A stretch of DNA of 64,000 bases from Brevibacillus agri (GTDB taxonomy: Bacteria > Bacillota > Bacilli > Brevibacillales > Brevibacillaceae): the NCBI RefSeq assembly GCF_004117055.1, contig NZ_CP026363.1:88501-152500 (forward strand), written 5' to 3'. The notes below the pieces were generated by a model, which saw only the letters and a list, made by a program, of their open reading frames with translations, did no database searches and had not been told where the DNA came from. This document shows, one piece after another, positions 16,990 through 26,352 of the stretch (positions are counted from its first letter, which is position 1; every line of letters begins with the position of its first letter). The position numbers and the translations under genes were made by a program.

Positions 16990-19794
16990 TCAATCAGGAC
17001 GTACTGTGCGCATGGAAGAACGCTTTTGCTTGCCTGCTCGTGGTCGGCCGCTGGCGAGCACGCCGCCGATCCCTGCCACGAACGTCGGGACACCGGATGT
17101 GACGAGAATCAGCGCCCAGTCGCGAATGGACAGATCGGTCGTTTTGAAAATCGGCTGGAGAGCGTCGATGTACACGACTCCGAGCACCAGCACCAGGGAC
17201 GAAATAACGGCCCAGACGAGGTATTTGTTTTCAAACACGTTGCGGTGAAACACGCTATACTGGCTGCGGCAATCAAACACGTGAATCAACTGGGCCATGA
17301 CCAACGTCACGAAGGCGACGGTCTGGGCGTGGACCAGATCGTTCGGATTCTCGCGCAGCGTCAGCCAGAAAGCGAGCAGCGTCATGGCTCCGATCAAAAA
17401 GCCGCGGCTGATGATCTTCCAGCCCAAGCCCCTGCCGAAAATGTTTTCCGCCTTGTTGCGCGGCCGCTGATACATCGTGTCGGCCTCAGCCTGATCGACC
17501 CCGAGAGCCATGGCGGGCAGGCCGTCTGTCACCAGGTTGACCCACAAAATCTGAATCGGAACGAGCGGCAACGGCAAGCCGAGCAGCATCGCAAAAAACA
17601 TGACGAGAATCTCGCCTACGTTGGACGCGAGCAAATAGCGGATAAATTTGCGGATATTGTCGTATATGTTGCGCCCTTCCTCGACGGCGGCGACAATCGT
17701 GGCGAAGTTGTCGTCGCGCAAAACCAGATCGGCCGCTTCCTTCGTCACGTCTGTCCCGGTGATCCCCATGGCGATGCCGATGTCCGACGTTTTGATCGCC
17801 GGAGCGTCATTGACGCCGTCGCCTGTCATGGCGACTACGTGCCCTTTGCTTTGCAGGGCGCGTACAATCCGCAGCTTATGCTCGGGGGATACGCGGGCGT
17901 ACACGGTTACCCGCTCGGCGTGGTCGGCGAGAGTCTCATCCGACATCCCGTCCAGCTCCCGGCCCTCCAGCACTTCGCCGTAGCCGCGCATCAGCCCGAT
18001 CTGGCGGGCGATCGCTTCGGCCGTCACCTTGTGGTCGCCTGTAATCATGATGGTCTTGATGCCCGCCTGATGGCACAGGTTGATCGCGGAACGAACTTCC
18101 TCGCGCGGCGGGTCAATCATCCCGGCCAGCCCGACGAAGACGAGATTGTTTTCCATCGTGCCGATCGGCTGCCCAGGGCGATAGCCTTGCAGCGTTTTGT
18201 AGGCGAAGCCGAGAACCCGCAGCGCTTTGCCCGCCATCAGCTCTGTCTGCTCCAGTACCCGATGGCGCAATGAAGCGGTCAACGGCTGCAGTTCGCCGCC
18301 CCAGAGAATGTGCGTGGATCGCGCCAGCACCGCCTCTGCCGCGCCCTTGGTCAACAGGGAGTGAACGCCGTCTGCGCCTTTCTCGACGACGGACATCATT
18401 TTGCGGTCTGAATCAAAAGGCAGCTCTTCGACGCGCACCGACTGCTGTTTCGGGTTGCCCCGCTCTCCGGCATTGCCCGTTGCTTTTGCGGCCAACACCT
18501 TCAGCGCTCCCTCTGTCGGATCGCCGACGATCTGCCAATGCCGCGTGGTTTTGCCCATGCCAAGCAAGTTGCGCGTGCCTTGTTCCTCGCAGATCAGGCG
18601 CGCATTGTTGCAGCGGTCCGCGATGCGAATGATTTGCGTCAGCGCTCCGTCGCGGGCAGGGGACACCATTTTTCCTTGGTAGTGAAAAGCTCCCTCCGGC
18701 GCGTAGCCGCTTCCGGTGACTTCATAGGTGGAATCGCTGTGCCAGACATGGGTCACCGTCATTTTGTTCTGGGTGAGCGTGCCTGTCTTGTCGGAGCAGA
18801 TGACCGATGCGCAGCCGAGCGTCTCTACCGACGGCAGCTTGCGCACGATCGCATTACGCCGGATCATCCGCTGTACGCCTAACGCCAGCGCGACGGTCAC
18901 AATCGCTGGCAAGCCTTCCGGGATCGCCGCTACCGCGAGGCTGACTCCTGCCAAAAACATCGTGAACAGCTCATGTCCGTGCCAAACCCCGGCGACGATC
19001 ACGACAATCGTCAACAGCAAAGCGACGACCACGAGAATTTTGCCCATTTGCTCCAGGCGCACTTGCAGCGGCGTCTCCGCTTCTTCCGCTGTATTCATCA
19101 GGTGGGCGATCTTCCCGATTTCCGTCTCCATCCCGGTCGCCACGACGATGCCGCTACCTGTTCCGCCCGTCACCATCGTGCCCATGAAGGCGAGGTTTTT
19201 CTGATCTCCCAGCGGAACCGTCGAGGCCTGGGCCGTGTCCAGTTTTTTGACGTTTTTTCCGACAGGGACAGACTCCCCCGTCAGCGCCGACTCTTCTACC
19301 TCCAGCCGATTGGCGGTCAAAAGCCGCATGTCTGCCGGAACCCGGTCCCCCGCTTCGAGCACCACCAGATCGCCCGGCACCAGGCGCGAAGCGGGAATCA
19401 TGGAGATGTGCCCCTCGCGAATAACCCGGGCCATCGGGGATGCCAGCTCTTTTAGCGCTTGCAGGGATCGTTCAGCTTTGGCCTCCTGAATGAACCCGAG
19501 TATGCCGTTAATGATGATGATCGCAATAATCGTAATCGCATCCAGATACTCTCCCAGGAAGTAGGAAATCAGCGTGGCGATAAACAGGATGAGCACCATA
19601 AAATCCTTGAACTGGTCAAGAAAGACCGAGTAGAGAGGCTTGCGTTTGTTCTCAGCCAACTGGTTGGCACCTTGCTTAACCAGTCTCCGCTCCGCCTCCT
19701 GCTGGGTCAATCCCTGCGCCGCATCGCTATGAAGGGCTTCGGTCACGTCGGCCGCTGCCAGCGTGTACCATTTTCGAATTGGCTGTGTATCCAC
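16990..19794 (-). CDS. P-type Ca2+-transporting ATPase (YloB/SERCA type)
   Basis: 934 residues from GTG 19794 (GGAGG eight bases before). The N-terminal cation ATPase domain ([13 protein letters not shown]) leads to the actuator loop with TGES, the helix PEGLP in [19 protein letters not shown], the phosphorylation site in [11 protein letters not shown], and [22 protein letters not shown]. The membrane motif [13 protein letters not shown] in the C-terminal helices fits type IIA pumps. It exports or sequesters Ca2+ using ATP; YloB of B. subtilis is spore-associated. A deleted duplicate of its 5' end lies at 25047-25297. Confidence 0.93.
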   Translation of the reverse strand: MDTQPIRKWYTLAAADVTEALHSDAAQGLTQQEAERRLVKQGANQLAENKRKPLYSVFLDQFKDFMVLILFIATLISYFLGEYLDAITIIAIIIINGILGFIQEAKAERSLQALKELASPMARVIREGHISMIPASRLVPGDLVVLEAGDRVPADMRLLTANRLEVEESALTGESVPVGKNVKKLDTAQASTVPLGDQKNLAFMGTMVTGGTGSGIVVATGMETEIGKIAHLMNTAEEAETPLQVRLEQMGKILVVVALLLTIVVIVAGVWHGHELFTMFLAGVSLAVAAIPEGLPAIVTVALALGVQRMIRRNAIVRKLPSVETLGCASVICSDKTGTLTQNKMTVTHVWHSDSTYEVTGSGYAPEGAFHYQGKMVSPARDGALTQIIRIADRCNNARLICEEQGTRNLLGMGKTTRHWQIVGDPTEGALKVLAAKATGNAGERGNPKQQSVRVEELPFDSDRKMMSVVEKGADGVHSLLTKGAAEAVLARSTHILWGGELQPLTASLRHRVLEQTELMAGKALRVLGFAYKTLQGYRPGQPIGTMENNLVFVGLAGMIDPPREEVRSAINLCHQAGIKTIMITGDHKVTAEAIARQIGLMRGYGEVLEGRELDGMSDETLADHAERVTVYARVSPEHKLRIVRALQSKGHVVAMTGDGVNDAPAIKTSDIGIAMGITGTDVTKEAADLVLRDDNFATIVAAVEEGRNIYDNIRKFIRYLLASNVGEILVMFFAMLLGLPLPLVPIQILWVNLVTDGLPAMALGVDQAEADTMYQRPRNKAENIFGRGLGWKIISRGFLIGAMTLLAFWLTLRENPNDLVHAQTVAFVTLVMAQLIHVFDCRSQYSVFHRNVFENKYLVWAVISSLVLVLGVVYIDALQPIFKTTDLSIRDWALILVTSGVPTFVAGIGGVLASGRPRAGKQKRSSMRTVRPD

Positions 19795-19849
19795 CTACAT
19801 CTCCTCCATCCACTTCTCACTCATTGTCATGTGTATGCAGACGAGCCAG

Positions 19850-19910
19850 AAAATAAAACAGGGGCTGTCCAGAAAGTCAGTGTAAACTGACTGCTGGACG
19901 CCCCGTTTTT
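19850..19910 (-). terminator. Long hairpin terminator downstream of the HPr gene
   Basis: A two-part stem, GGGGCTGTCCAG with CTGGAC-GCCCC (19861-19904) and inner AGTCAG/CTGACT, is flanked by T-rich runs on both strands. It ends the HPr gene. The outer arm GGGGCTGTCC resembles ends of some Bacillales insertion sequences. Confidence 0.65.
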
Positions 19911-19966
19911 ATTGAATGGTAACGCGAGCTTTTCCCTGTCGTTCCCCGAAGGCGGCTTCCTGTCTG

Positions 19967-20227
19967 TTACTCGTGAACCGACTCAAGCAGCTTGCCCAGT
20001 TCCTCCATCGCTTCCTCTACTTGTTCTCCGGAGATTTCCAGCGTGATTTGATCTCCCTTGGCTGCTCCCAGCGTCATCAAGCCCATGATGCTCTTGCCGT
20101 TGATTTTCTTGCTGCCTTTGACGACGTTCACTTCGCACGGAAAGGAGGTCGCTTTCTCCACAAACAATCTGGCCGGACGGGCGTGGATGCCGCTTGGATT
20201 TTGAATGGTGAATGTTTTGGTCAACAT
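19967..20227 (-). CDS. HPr phosphocarrier protein
   Basis: 86 residues from ATG 20227 (AAGGAG nine bases upstream). It carries the phospho-His15 motif GIHARPA and regulatory Ser46 in INGKSIMGLM, the site phosphorylated by HPr kinase in Gram-positives. It shuttles phosphate from enzyme I to EIIA domains. It lies 16 bp after fruA, as the last gene of the fructose operon, so it may be a dedicated fructose-operon HPr rather than the general ptsH, which usually sits with ptsI. No ptsI is in the window. Confidence 0.92.
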   Translation of the reverse strand: MLTKTFTIQNPSGIHARPARLFVEKATSFPCEVNVVKGSKKINGKSIMGLMTLGAAKGDQITLEISGEQVEEAMEELGKLLESVHE

Positions 20228-20243
20228 GATGCCCAACTCCTTT

Positions 20244-22160
20244 TTACTCTGCCATGTCTTTTTTCAGTACTTTTATCATCAGGGCCGTAACAATGACCCC
20301 CGCAACAATCGAAACGAGGTACAGCGGCCAGTTACCGACAACCGGCAGTACGAACAAACCGCCATGCGGAGCCGGCAATGTGCACCCGAACAGCATGGAC
20401 AATCCGCCGGCAACGGCAGAACCGGCCATAATGGAAGGAATGATGCGGGTAGGGTCAGCCGCCGCAAACGGGATCGCCCCTTCCGTGATGAAGGAAGCGC
20501 CCAGGACGTAAGCGGTTTTTCCCGCGTGCCGCTCTTCGGCCGTAAATTTCTTTTTGAACAGGGTAGTGGCCAAGGCAATGCCGAGCGGTGGAGTCATGCC
20601 GGCAGCCATAATCGCTGCATGCGGGGCGTAATTCCCCTCGGCAATCATCGCAATCCCGAACGTAAAAGCCGCTTTGTTGACGGGGCCCCCCATGTCAAAG
20701 GCCATCATCGCGCCCAAAATGACACCAAGGATAACAGCATTTCCCGTACCCATGTTTTTCAGCAAGTTGCCAAGCGCCGTGTTGGCTGCCGCGACGGGAT
20801 CGGAGACGATGTAGACCATGATAAAGCCGGTAATCAAAGTACCCAGCAGCGGGTACAATAGCATCGGCTTGATCCCTTCCAGCGATTGCGGCAGTCCAAC
20901 AAACAGCTTTTTCAGCCCAAGCACAATATACCCGGCCAAAAAGCCGGCAATGATTCCTCCGAGAAAGCCGGAGCCCGATGTAGTTGCCAGCAATCCGCCC
21001 ACCATACCGGGCGCAAAGCCTGGCCGATCGGCGATGCTGGAAGCGATAAACCCGGCCAGTACCGGAATCATCAGTTGAAATGCCGTTTTTCCGCCGATGT
21101 CCATCAATACTTTGGCCAGCGGATGGAAGGACGGATCGTTCGGGTCAGACGCGTTGATCCCGAACAAAAAGCTGATCGCGATGATAATCCCGCCGCCCAC
21201 GACAAACGGAAGCATATTGGACACGCCATTCATCAAGTGACGATAAAAGGCTGGCTGCTTGGACTTTTTCGCGTCCTTGCCTTCCTGAATCTTTTCCTGA
21301 TAATTGGTCGCGCTCCCGCGGTAGACGCTGCCCCTCTGATTGACGGCGCGCTGCAGCAGGTCTTCGGCATTGCGGATTCCTTCGGCTACCGGTACTTCGA
21401 TGAGAACCTTTCCGACGAAACGCTCCATCTCCACCTGCCGGTCAGCGGCCACGATGACAGCAGCGGCTTCTTCAATATCGCTCGACGTTAGCTTGTTTTT
21501 TACTCCTCCGGAACCGTTCGTCTCCACCTTGAGCGAGATCCCTAGCTCCGCCGCCTTTTTCTTCAGGGCATCGGCAGCCATGTAGGTGTGGGCGATGCCG
21601 GTCGGGCAAGCCGTTACTGCGACCACTTTGGCGGACACGTGCTGCTGATCGGCTGCCACGTCTTCTGTAACGCTTTCATCTTCGCTCTCAAGTTCCTTTT
21701 CCTTGTTCGTGATAATCTCAAGCACCCGTTCCTTCGTCTCTGCTTTCATCAGCTCCTGGCGAAACGACTCGTCCATGAGCATCTGGGAGAGCAGTGCAAG
21801 CGTCGCCAGATGAGCCTGGTTGGCGTCTTCGGTTGCGGCGATCATAAAGAAGAGATGCGCTTTTTGTTGATCCAGGGAATCAAATTCCACGCCCTCTTTG
21901 GAAAAACCGTAGGCGATGGCAGGTGTCTTGACCGCGGCTGTCTTGGCATGCGGGATGGCTATTCCCTCGCCAATTCCCGTAGAGCCTTGAGCCTCGCGGG
22001 CGAGAATGGCCTGCTTCATGCCATCCTTGTCGTTCAGTCGTCCCGCTTTGTCGAGTTGCTCGATCAACTCATCCAGCACAGCTTCTTTTGTGGTCGCCGA
22101 CAAATGAACGACAATCGTGTCTGAATTCAGCAAATCACCAATGCGAATCTTATTGTTCAT
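20244..22160 (-). CDS. fruA: Fructose-specific PTS transporter EIIABC
   Basis: 638 residues in the order IIA-IIB-IIC. IIA (about 1-150) has active-site His71 in GIAIPHAK. IIB (about 177-275) has the phosphocysteine Cys185 in ACPTGIAHTYMA. IIC (about 310-638) is a membrane channel with PFVVGGGIIIAISFLFG near its start. The protein imports fructose as fructose 1-phosphate, the substrate of FruK encoded just upstream (14-bp gap). All three phosphotransfer residues are intact. Confidence 0.95.
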   Translation of the reverse strand: MNNKIRIGDLLNSDTIVVHLSATTKEAVLDELIEQLDKAGRLNDKDGMKQAILAREAQGSTGIGEGIAIPHAKTAAVKTPAIAYGFSKEGVEFDSLDQQKAHLFFMIAATEDANQAHLATLALLSQMLMDESFRQELMKAETKERVLEIITNKEKELESEDESVTEDVAADQQHVSAKVVAVTACPTGIAHTYMAADALKKKAAELGISLKVETNGSGGVKNKLTSSDIEEAAAVIVAADRQVEMERFVGKVLIEVPVAEGIRNAEDLLQRAVNQRGSVYRGSATNYQEKIQEGKDAKKSKQPAFYRHLMNGVSNMLPFVVGGGIIIAISFLFGINASDPNDPSFHPLAKVLMDIGGKTAFQLMIPVLAGFIASSIADRPGFAPGMVGGLLATTSGSGFLGGIIAGFLAGYIVLGLKKLFVGLPQSLEGIKPMLLYPLLGTLITGFIMVYIVSDPVAAANTALGNLLKNMGTGNAVILGVILGAMMAFDMGGPVNKAAFTFGIAMIAEGNYAPHAAIMAAGMTPPLGIALATTLFKKKFTAEERHAGKTAYVLGASFITEGAIPFAAADPTRIIPSIMAGSAVAGGLSMLFGCTLPAPHGGLFVLPVVGNWPLYLVSIVAGVIVTALMIKVLKKDMAE

Positions 22161-22173
22161 GGGTAACCCCCCA

Positions 22174-23088
22174 TCACGAAATGAAGGTAATCGTAACGTC
22201 CTGAATGAATGCTTCTATTTTTTCACGCGTGCAAAAACCTTCCGACAGGGCGGTCGTACTCCCGGCCGCTACGGCAAAACGAAACGCCGCTTCGGTATCC
22301 ATCCCGCGTGTCAGACCGTAGAGAAATCCTGCTACCATCGAATCTCCGGCGCCGATCGAATTGACCGGTTTGCGCTGTGGAATCTGGGCAAGATAGGACT
22401 CATTCCGGTTGACAAAGACCGCTCCTTGTCCGGCCATCGAGACGATGACGTTTTGCGCGCCCATCTGGAGCGCTTTTCGTCCCCACTCGATCGCTTCGGC
22501 AGGAGTCGCAATCGTCACGCCGTACAATTCGCCCAGTTCATGGTGATTCGGTTTGATGAGGAACGGTTCTTCCGGCAAACCGTTTTTCAAGGCCTGCCCT
22601 TTGGCGTCAAGGAAAATGCGGACTCCCTTGCCGCGCAGCCGCTGCATAATCATCTGGTACATATCGGAGGGCAAGCTCTTGGGGACGCTTCCGGCGAGGA
22701 CGAGGTAATCGCCGCTTTGCAAACGGTCGATCTGCTCAAAAAGGCGCTCAAGCGCTTCTTCAGGAACGGGGGGAGAGACCCCGCTAATATCCGTCTCGTT
22801 CTCAGCCTTTATTTTTACGTTGATCCGCGAATCGTGATTAATCTGGATAAACTGATGAGCAATGCCGGCTTGCTCGATCTGCTGCTGTATAAATACTCCC
22901 GTAAACCCTCCGACAAACCCCAGAGCCGTACTGTCTTCACCGAGGGCGCGGAGAACTTTGGAGACATTGATCCCTTTTCCGCCTGCAACCTTCCACTCTT
23001 TTTTCGCCTCGTGAATCGCTCCTTGCGACAGGGCAGACAGCCAGATGTGGTAGTCAATCGACGGATTCAGGGTTACTGTGTAAATCAT
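22174..23088 (-). CDS. fruK: 1-Phosphofructokinase
   Basis: 304 residues of the PfkB ribokinase fold. The N-terminal MIYTVTLNPSIDYHIWL with the following GGKGINVSKVLRALG is the substrate-binding signature, and the C-terminal GAGDSMVAGFLYG holds the catalytic Asp and anion hole. It phosphorylates fructose 1-phosphate to fructose 1,6-bisphosphate. Its start overlaps the fruR stop by 4 bp (ATGA), so translation is coupled. Confidence 0.95.
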   Translation of the reverse strand: MIYTVTLNPSIDYHIWLSALSQGAIHEAKKEWKVAGGKGINVSKVLRALGEDSTALGFVGGFTGVFIQQQIEQAGIAHQFIQINHDSRINVKIKAENETDISGVSPPVPEEALERLFEQIDRLQSGDYLVLAGSVPKSLPSDMYQMIMQRLRGKGVRIFLDAKGQALKNGLPEEPFLIKPNHHELGELYGVTIATPAEAIEWGRKALQMGAQNVIVSMAGQGAVFVNRNESYLAQIPQRKPVNSIGAGDSMVAGFLYGLTRGMDTEAAFRFAVAAGSTTALSEGFCTREKIEAFIQDVTITFIS

Positions 23089-23837
23089 GCTTTCACCACT
23101 TTAAGAGTTGTTATTCTGCTGTATACTTGTTGTTCCTCTTGGCTGATACCGCTATCCGTGATGAGCGTAATTCCGTGCAGGTCGCCCACTTTGGCAAACG
23201 TGACGCGCGAAAACTTGTCGGAGTCGCACAAGACAAAGCGTTCATCCGAAAACTGCAGCGCCAACTGCTTGACGTACGCTTCATCGGGATCCGGTGTAGT
23301 CAGACCGTGGCTTTGGTCGATCCCATTCATGCCGAGAAAACATTTATCAAAGCGATATTGGCTGAGCGACTTGATCGCGTCTCGCCCGACGAGCGACAAT
23401 GTAGCCGCTTTCAATTCACCTCCCAGAAGAATCGTTCGGATGTGGCGGTTAATCAGATGGAGGGCTATATCCACCCCATTCGTCACGACCATGATGTTCT
23501 CGGGCAAGTACGGGAGCATCTGATAAGTCGTGGTGCCCGCATCGATAAAAATCGAATCGCGGTCTTGTACCAGGCTGGCAGCGTATTTGGCGATCGCCGT
23601 CTTTTCCCGCTCGCGTTTGACCGACTTTTCCAGAATCGTCGGCTCCTCGATTTTGCTCTGCAGCACAGATGCTCCACCGTGGACGCGCTTGAGCAAGCGC
23701 TGTTCTTCCAATTCGCTCAAATCCCGCCGAATCGTCGACTCGGACGCTCCTGTAGCCTCGACAAGTTCATGGATTCGCACGAAGTCTTTTTCTTTTACGA
23801 GCGCAATAATCAACTGATGACGTTCCGGAGTTAGCAT
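23085..23837 (-). CDS. fruR: DeoR-family fructose operon repressor
   Basis: 250 residues from ATG 23837, with GGGAGGG upstream. The N-terminal helix-turn-helix reads RIHELVEATGASESTIRRDLSELE, with the DeoR signature. The C-terminal sugar-phosphate sensing domain (about 75-240) has DSIFIDAGTTTYQMLPYLP and LLGGELK. It probably represses fruRKA and the HPr gene until fructose 1-phosphate accumulates. First gene of the operon; the repeats around the promoter are likely its sites. Confidence 0.92.
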   Translation of the reverse strand: MLTPERHQLIIALVKEKDFVRIHELVEATGASESTIRRDLSELEEQRLLKRVHGGASVLQSKIEEPTILEKSVKREREKTAIAKYAASLVQDRDSIFIDAGTTTYQMLPYLPENIMVVTNGVDIALHLINRHIRTILLGGELKAATLSLVGRDAIKSLSQYRFDKCFLGMNGIDQSHGLTTPDPDEAYVKQLALQFSDERFVLCDSDKFSRVTFAKVGDLHGITLITDSGISQEEQQVYSRITTLKVVKA

Positions 23838-23863
23838 CGTACCCTCCCTTCTGGCAGTGCCAT

Positions 23864-23929
23864 CTGATTGATTTTGATTATACATGCACATTCAATCAAA
23901 AACAATCACAAATGCTCATAATCAATCAG
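23864..23929 (-). promoter_or_regulatory. fru promoter enclosed by GATTGATT operator repeats
   Basis: Minus-strand -35 TTGTTT (23900-23905), 17-bp spacer and -10 TATAAT (23877-23882). The promoter is bracketed by perfect 10-bp inverted arms CTGATTGATT (23864-23873) and AATCAATCAG (23920-23929), with further TGATTG boxes between. These are good candidates for FruR sites and for repression by looping. Confidence 0.6.
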
Positions 23930-23991
23930 TAATGCTGACGGAAAGTGTTCACGCCTCCGCCAAACAGCCGTTTGATTCAAATATGTCAGCA

Positions 23992-24038
23992 AAAAAACCA
24001 CGACCAACATGCTCCACCATGGTTGATCGCGGCTTCCT
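23992..24038 (-). terminator. Rho-independent terminator of the chemoreceptor-like gene
   Basis: Minus-strand arms CCGCGATCAAC and GTTGGTCGTGG pair with two wobbles and are followed by seven T. Confidence 0.65.
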
Positions 24039-24075
24039 TTGTAATCCCGTATGATACTTGTGTTGTACGGCCCGC

Positions 24076-24957
24076 TTACAGCTCGAACCGCTCGGCAATC
24101 TGGTGAATCTTCACAGATGTCTCGTGGAGTCGTCTGGCTTGGTCGGATACCTGCTCGGTTGCGTTTAGCTGGGCCTCGCCGGCTGCTGCCGCTTCCTTCG
24201 CTGATACAGAAAAGCTTTGCGAGATGTACATGACCTTGTCGATATTTTGTTCGGCCGCGTCGACATCGCGCAGCACTTCGCCCATGACTTCCGCATTGCG
24301 CGCCGTATGAGTCGCAGAGAGGGCGCGCCGTGCAGTCTGCACTCTCGCTTTCAGCTTTCCTGAAGAAATGGCTTTCGTGACCCTCATCCAATCGCGCCAG
24401 TTGTGACGGAAATTGCGATGGGTCAACAGCCCGATACAAGCGGCGAGCATGAGAGCTATCGCTGCAACCGCTCCTTTTGTCCAGGGCGACTGAGCCAGCC
24501 ACAGACCAACTGTTGCGAAACAAACGGGCATGACGAAGGCCGCCACCAGCTTCCAGCCGTAGGACAAAGCGGGTACGACCACGCCTAAGCGCAGACTGTA
24601 AGCGTTTTCTCCTCTTACCTGAACAGGTACTGATGTGTCCAGCAAAAGCTCACCGGTGTTGCGGGGGTACATTTGTGCCAACGGTTCATTGGTTCGTGCG
24701 GCACGTAAACCGACTTCATCGTTGAACAACGTGCCTTCCCGCAACCGGTTAGTGTGAATGATCCCGAGTCCCTCCCGCGTGACGAGAACAAAATATTCGT
24801 CTCCTTCCAGCATGTCATCCAGCCTTTGTCTGATTTTCGCGCTATCGTCCTGGACCGTTCCTTCCTGCAAGAGCGCTTCGATTTCTTTTGCGGCTTGCTG
24901 CACCTTTCGCAATGACCTTTGCTTCAGCTTTTGACTCGCTTTCACAAAAACCCCCAC
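24076..24957 (-). CDS. Chemoreceptor-like membrane protein lacking the signalling tip
   Basis: 293 residues from GTG 24957 (weak ribosome site). Residues about 1-125 form a Cache/PAS-like part (DEYFVLVTREGLGIIHTNRLREG). Two transmembrane helices lie at about 131-172, then a HAMP-like stretch (ISSGKLKARVQTARR) and a short coiled coil with heptads (EQVSDQARRLHETSVKIHQIAERF). The highly conserved hairpin tip of methyl-accepting proteins is absent, so it is either a truncated receptor or a membrane protein that signals differently. It has its own terminator and no che genes near it. Confidence 0.65.
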   Translation of the reverse strand: MGVFVKASQKLKQRSLRKVQQAAKEIEALLQEGTVQDDSAKIRQRLDDMLEGDEYFVLVTREGLGIIHTNRLREGTLFNDEVGLRAARTNEPLAQMYPRNTGELLLDTSVPVQVRGENAYSLRLGVVVPALSYGWKLVAAFVMPVCFATVGLWLAQSPWTKGAVAAIALMLAACIGLLTHRNFRHNWRDWMRVTKAISSGKLKARVQTARRALSATHTARNAEVMGEVLRDVDAAEQNIDKVMYISQSFSVSAKEAAAAGEAQLNATEQVSDQARRLHETSVKIHQIAERFEL

Positions 24958-25046
24958 CCCATTAAGCAGAATAATACCGTATTGTTATATTTCCCCAAGT
25001 ACGATCGCTCTCCTGTCTACCGCTTTGCATTTGCCCGCAAAAAATG

Positions 25047-25297
25047 CCATCGTGCCCATGAAGGCGAGGTTTTTCTGATCGCCCAACAGAACCGTCGAGG
25101 CTTGGGCCGTGTCCAATTTTTTGACGTTTTTGCCGAGGAACAGACTCCCCCGTCAGCGCCGACTCTTCTACCTCCAGCCGATTGGCGGTCAAAAGCCGCA
25201 TCGCTATGAAGGGCTTCGGTCACGTCGGCCGCTGCCAGCGTGTACCATTTTCGAATTGGCTGTGTATCCACCTACATCTCCTCCATCCACTTCTCAC
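25047..25297 (-). pseudogene. Deleted duplicate of the 5' end of the Ca2+ ATPase gene
   Basis: This stretch matches 19172-19329 joined to 19725-19820 of the ATPase gene, including the first 70 or so coding bases, the start codon and about 26 bp upstream of it. The join lies at GCCGCAT, a 7-bp sequence that occurs at both 19323-19329 and 19718-19724 in the intact gene, so 395 bp were lost between short direct repeats. The loss shifts the frame. Scattered substitutions and small indels show that the copy is not recent. It cannot encode a pump. Confidence 0.85.
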
Positions 25298-25327
25298 ACT
25301 GGGGGTTTTCGTTAGAGAACGAATAAA

Positions 25328-25354
25328 ACAACCCGTCCTTTTTCCAGGACGGGT
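25328..25354 (-). terminator. Rho-independent terminator of ytaF
   Basis: ACCCGTCC and GGACGGGT arms are followed on the minus strand by TTGTTTTATT. Confidence 0.8.
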
Positions 25355-25373
25355 CCGAATTTTTGAATGGAAG

Positions 25374-26114
25374 TTATTTCAAACTTTTGGCCAACCCGAT
25401 GCAAATGAGCAGAATCGGCGGCAGCCAGGTCAGGCGGGCAAGCCACCTCGTTTTTCCCGCACGCCGTCCGATCGCCAGCCCGACCGCAAGCAGCAGCGCG
25501 CTCATTATCGCGATGCACAACGCGACGACGAGTGGCGAGTAGCCCAAAAATGTGAGGCTGATTCCCGCGCCAAAAGCGTCCAAAGAGAGCGCCAGCCCCA
25601 GCATAACCGCCTCCCAGCCCATGATATGACCCGAACGGTCCGCATCGGCTTTGGAGGGGTCTTTCAAAATTTGAATCATGACACCGAAAATGCGAAATTG
25701 CGTTAATACTGTGCGATCCAGCTCTACCTGCGTTTCTCTGGCTGACACTGCCGCCTCGCCATTCGCGGGAGTCAGCGCGCCTGCTTGACCCGCCGGCATA
25801 CCGGACTGTGCGGGCAGCAAATCCGGCTCCGTTCCCCTGCCCTGACGCGAAGAAAAAAGCCGCCAGAGAGTAAACAAGCCCATCAAAATCAAGACGGCTG
25901 CGCCGATATGCTTGCCAATCTCAGGCGTCAGCCAATCCGTCAGCGAAGCACCTACGAGCATGACACCATACACAACGGCAAAAGAACATCCCGATACGAC
26001 GACCAGCGACAAAAACGGCATTTTCATGTTGCGCAAACCATACGTCAATCCTACGCTGACACTGTCCATGCTGATGGCCAGGGAAACGAGCAGGAGTGCG
26101 AGCCATCCGCTCAT
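25374..26114 (-). CDS. ytaF: Sporulation membrane protein YtaF
   Basis: 246 residues from ATG 26114 (GAGGTGACC upstream). It has about six transmembrane helices in two halves, with paired acidic motifs SMDSVSVGLTYG in TM1 and SLDAFGAGISLTFLG in the second half. These are the marks of the YtaF/MntP family of LysE-type exporters. The central segment ILKDPSKADADRSGHI is typical of YtaF, which is expressed during sporulation. MntP exports Mn2+; whether YtaF moves a metal is not established. It stands alone. Confidence 0.85.
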   Translation of the reverse strand: MSGWLALLLVSLAISMDSVSVGLTYGLRNMKMPFLSLVVVSGCSFAVVYGVMLVGASLTDWLTPEIGKHIGAAVLILMGLFTLWRLFSSRQGRGTEPDLLPAQSGMPAGQAGALTPANGEAAVSARETQVELDRTVLTQFRIFGVMIQILKDPSKADADRSGHIMGWEAVMLGLALSLDAFGAGISLTFLGYSPLVVALCIAIMSALLLAVGLAIGRRAGKTRWLARLTWLPPILLICIGLAKSLK

Positions 26115-26352
26115 ATGTGGTCACCTCTTTCCCATTGCCTATTAGATATACGCGAGAAGGGCTTTTCATGTGCAAACAAACAAGGGATCGGCTCATCACC
26201 GAAGCGCTCGGCGCTCCACGAAAAGTCCGTGAGTGGGCGTGCCGATGAGATCACGCCCGTTTTCGCTGCATTCCTACACAAACAAAAGCCATCGCCTGCC
26301 GTCATCCAGCAAGCAATGGCTTTCTTTCCTGTATGTGTATGCGAAATGCCTT
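26115..26352 (-). other. Intergenic region with spo0M terminator
   Basis: 238 bp between ytaF and spo0M. The only element I can name is a hairpin at about 26284-26326 with AAGCCATTGC and GCGATGGCTT arms (one wobble) and a T run on the minus strand, which should end spo0M. A 64-codon minus-strand frame (26111-26305) overlaps the ytaF start and lacks a ribosome site, so I do not call it a gene. Confidence 0.5.

Noticed and set aside
26111..26305. 64-codon minus-strand frame upstream of ytaF
   Set aside because: No ribosome site, overlaps the ytaF start, and contains a terminator hairpin in its first part.
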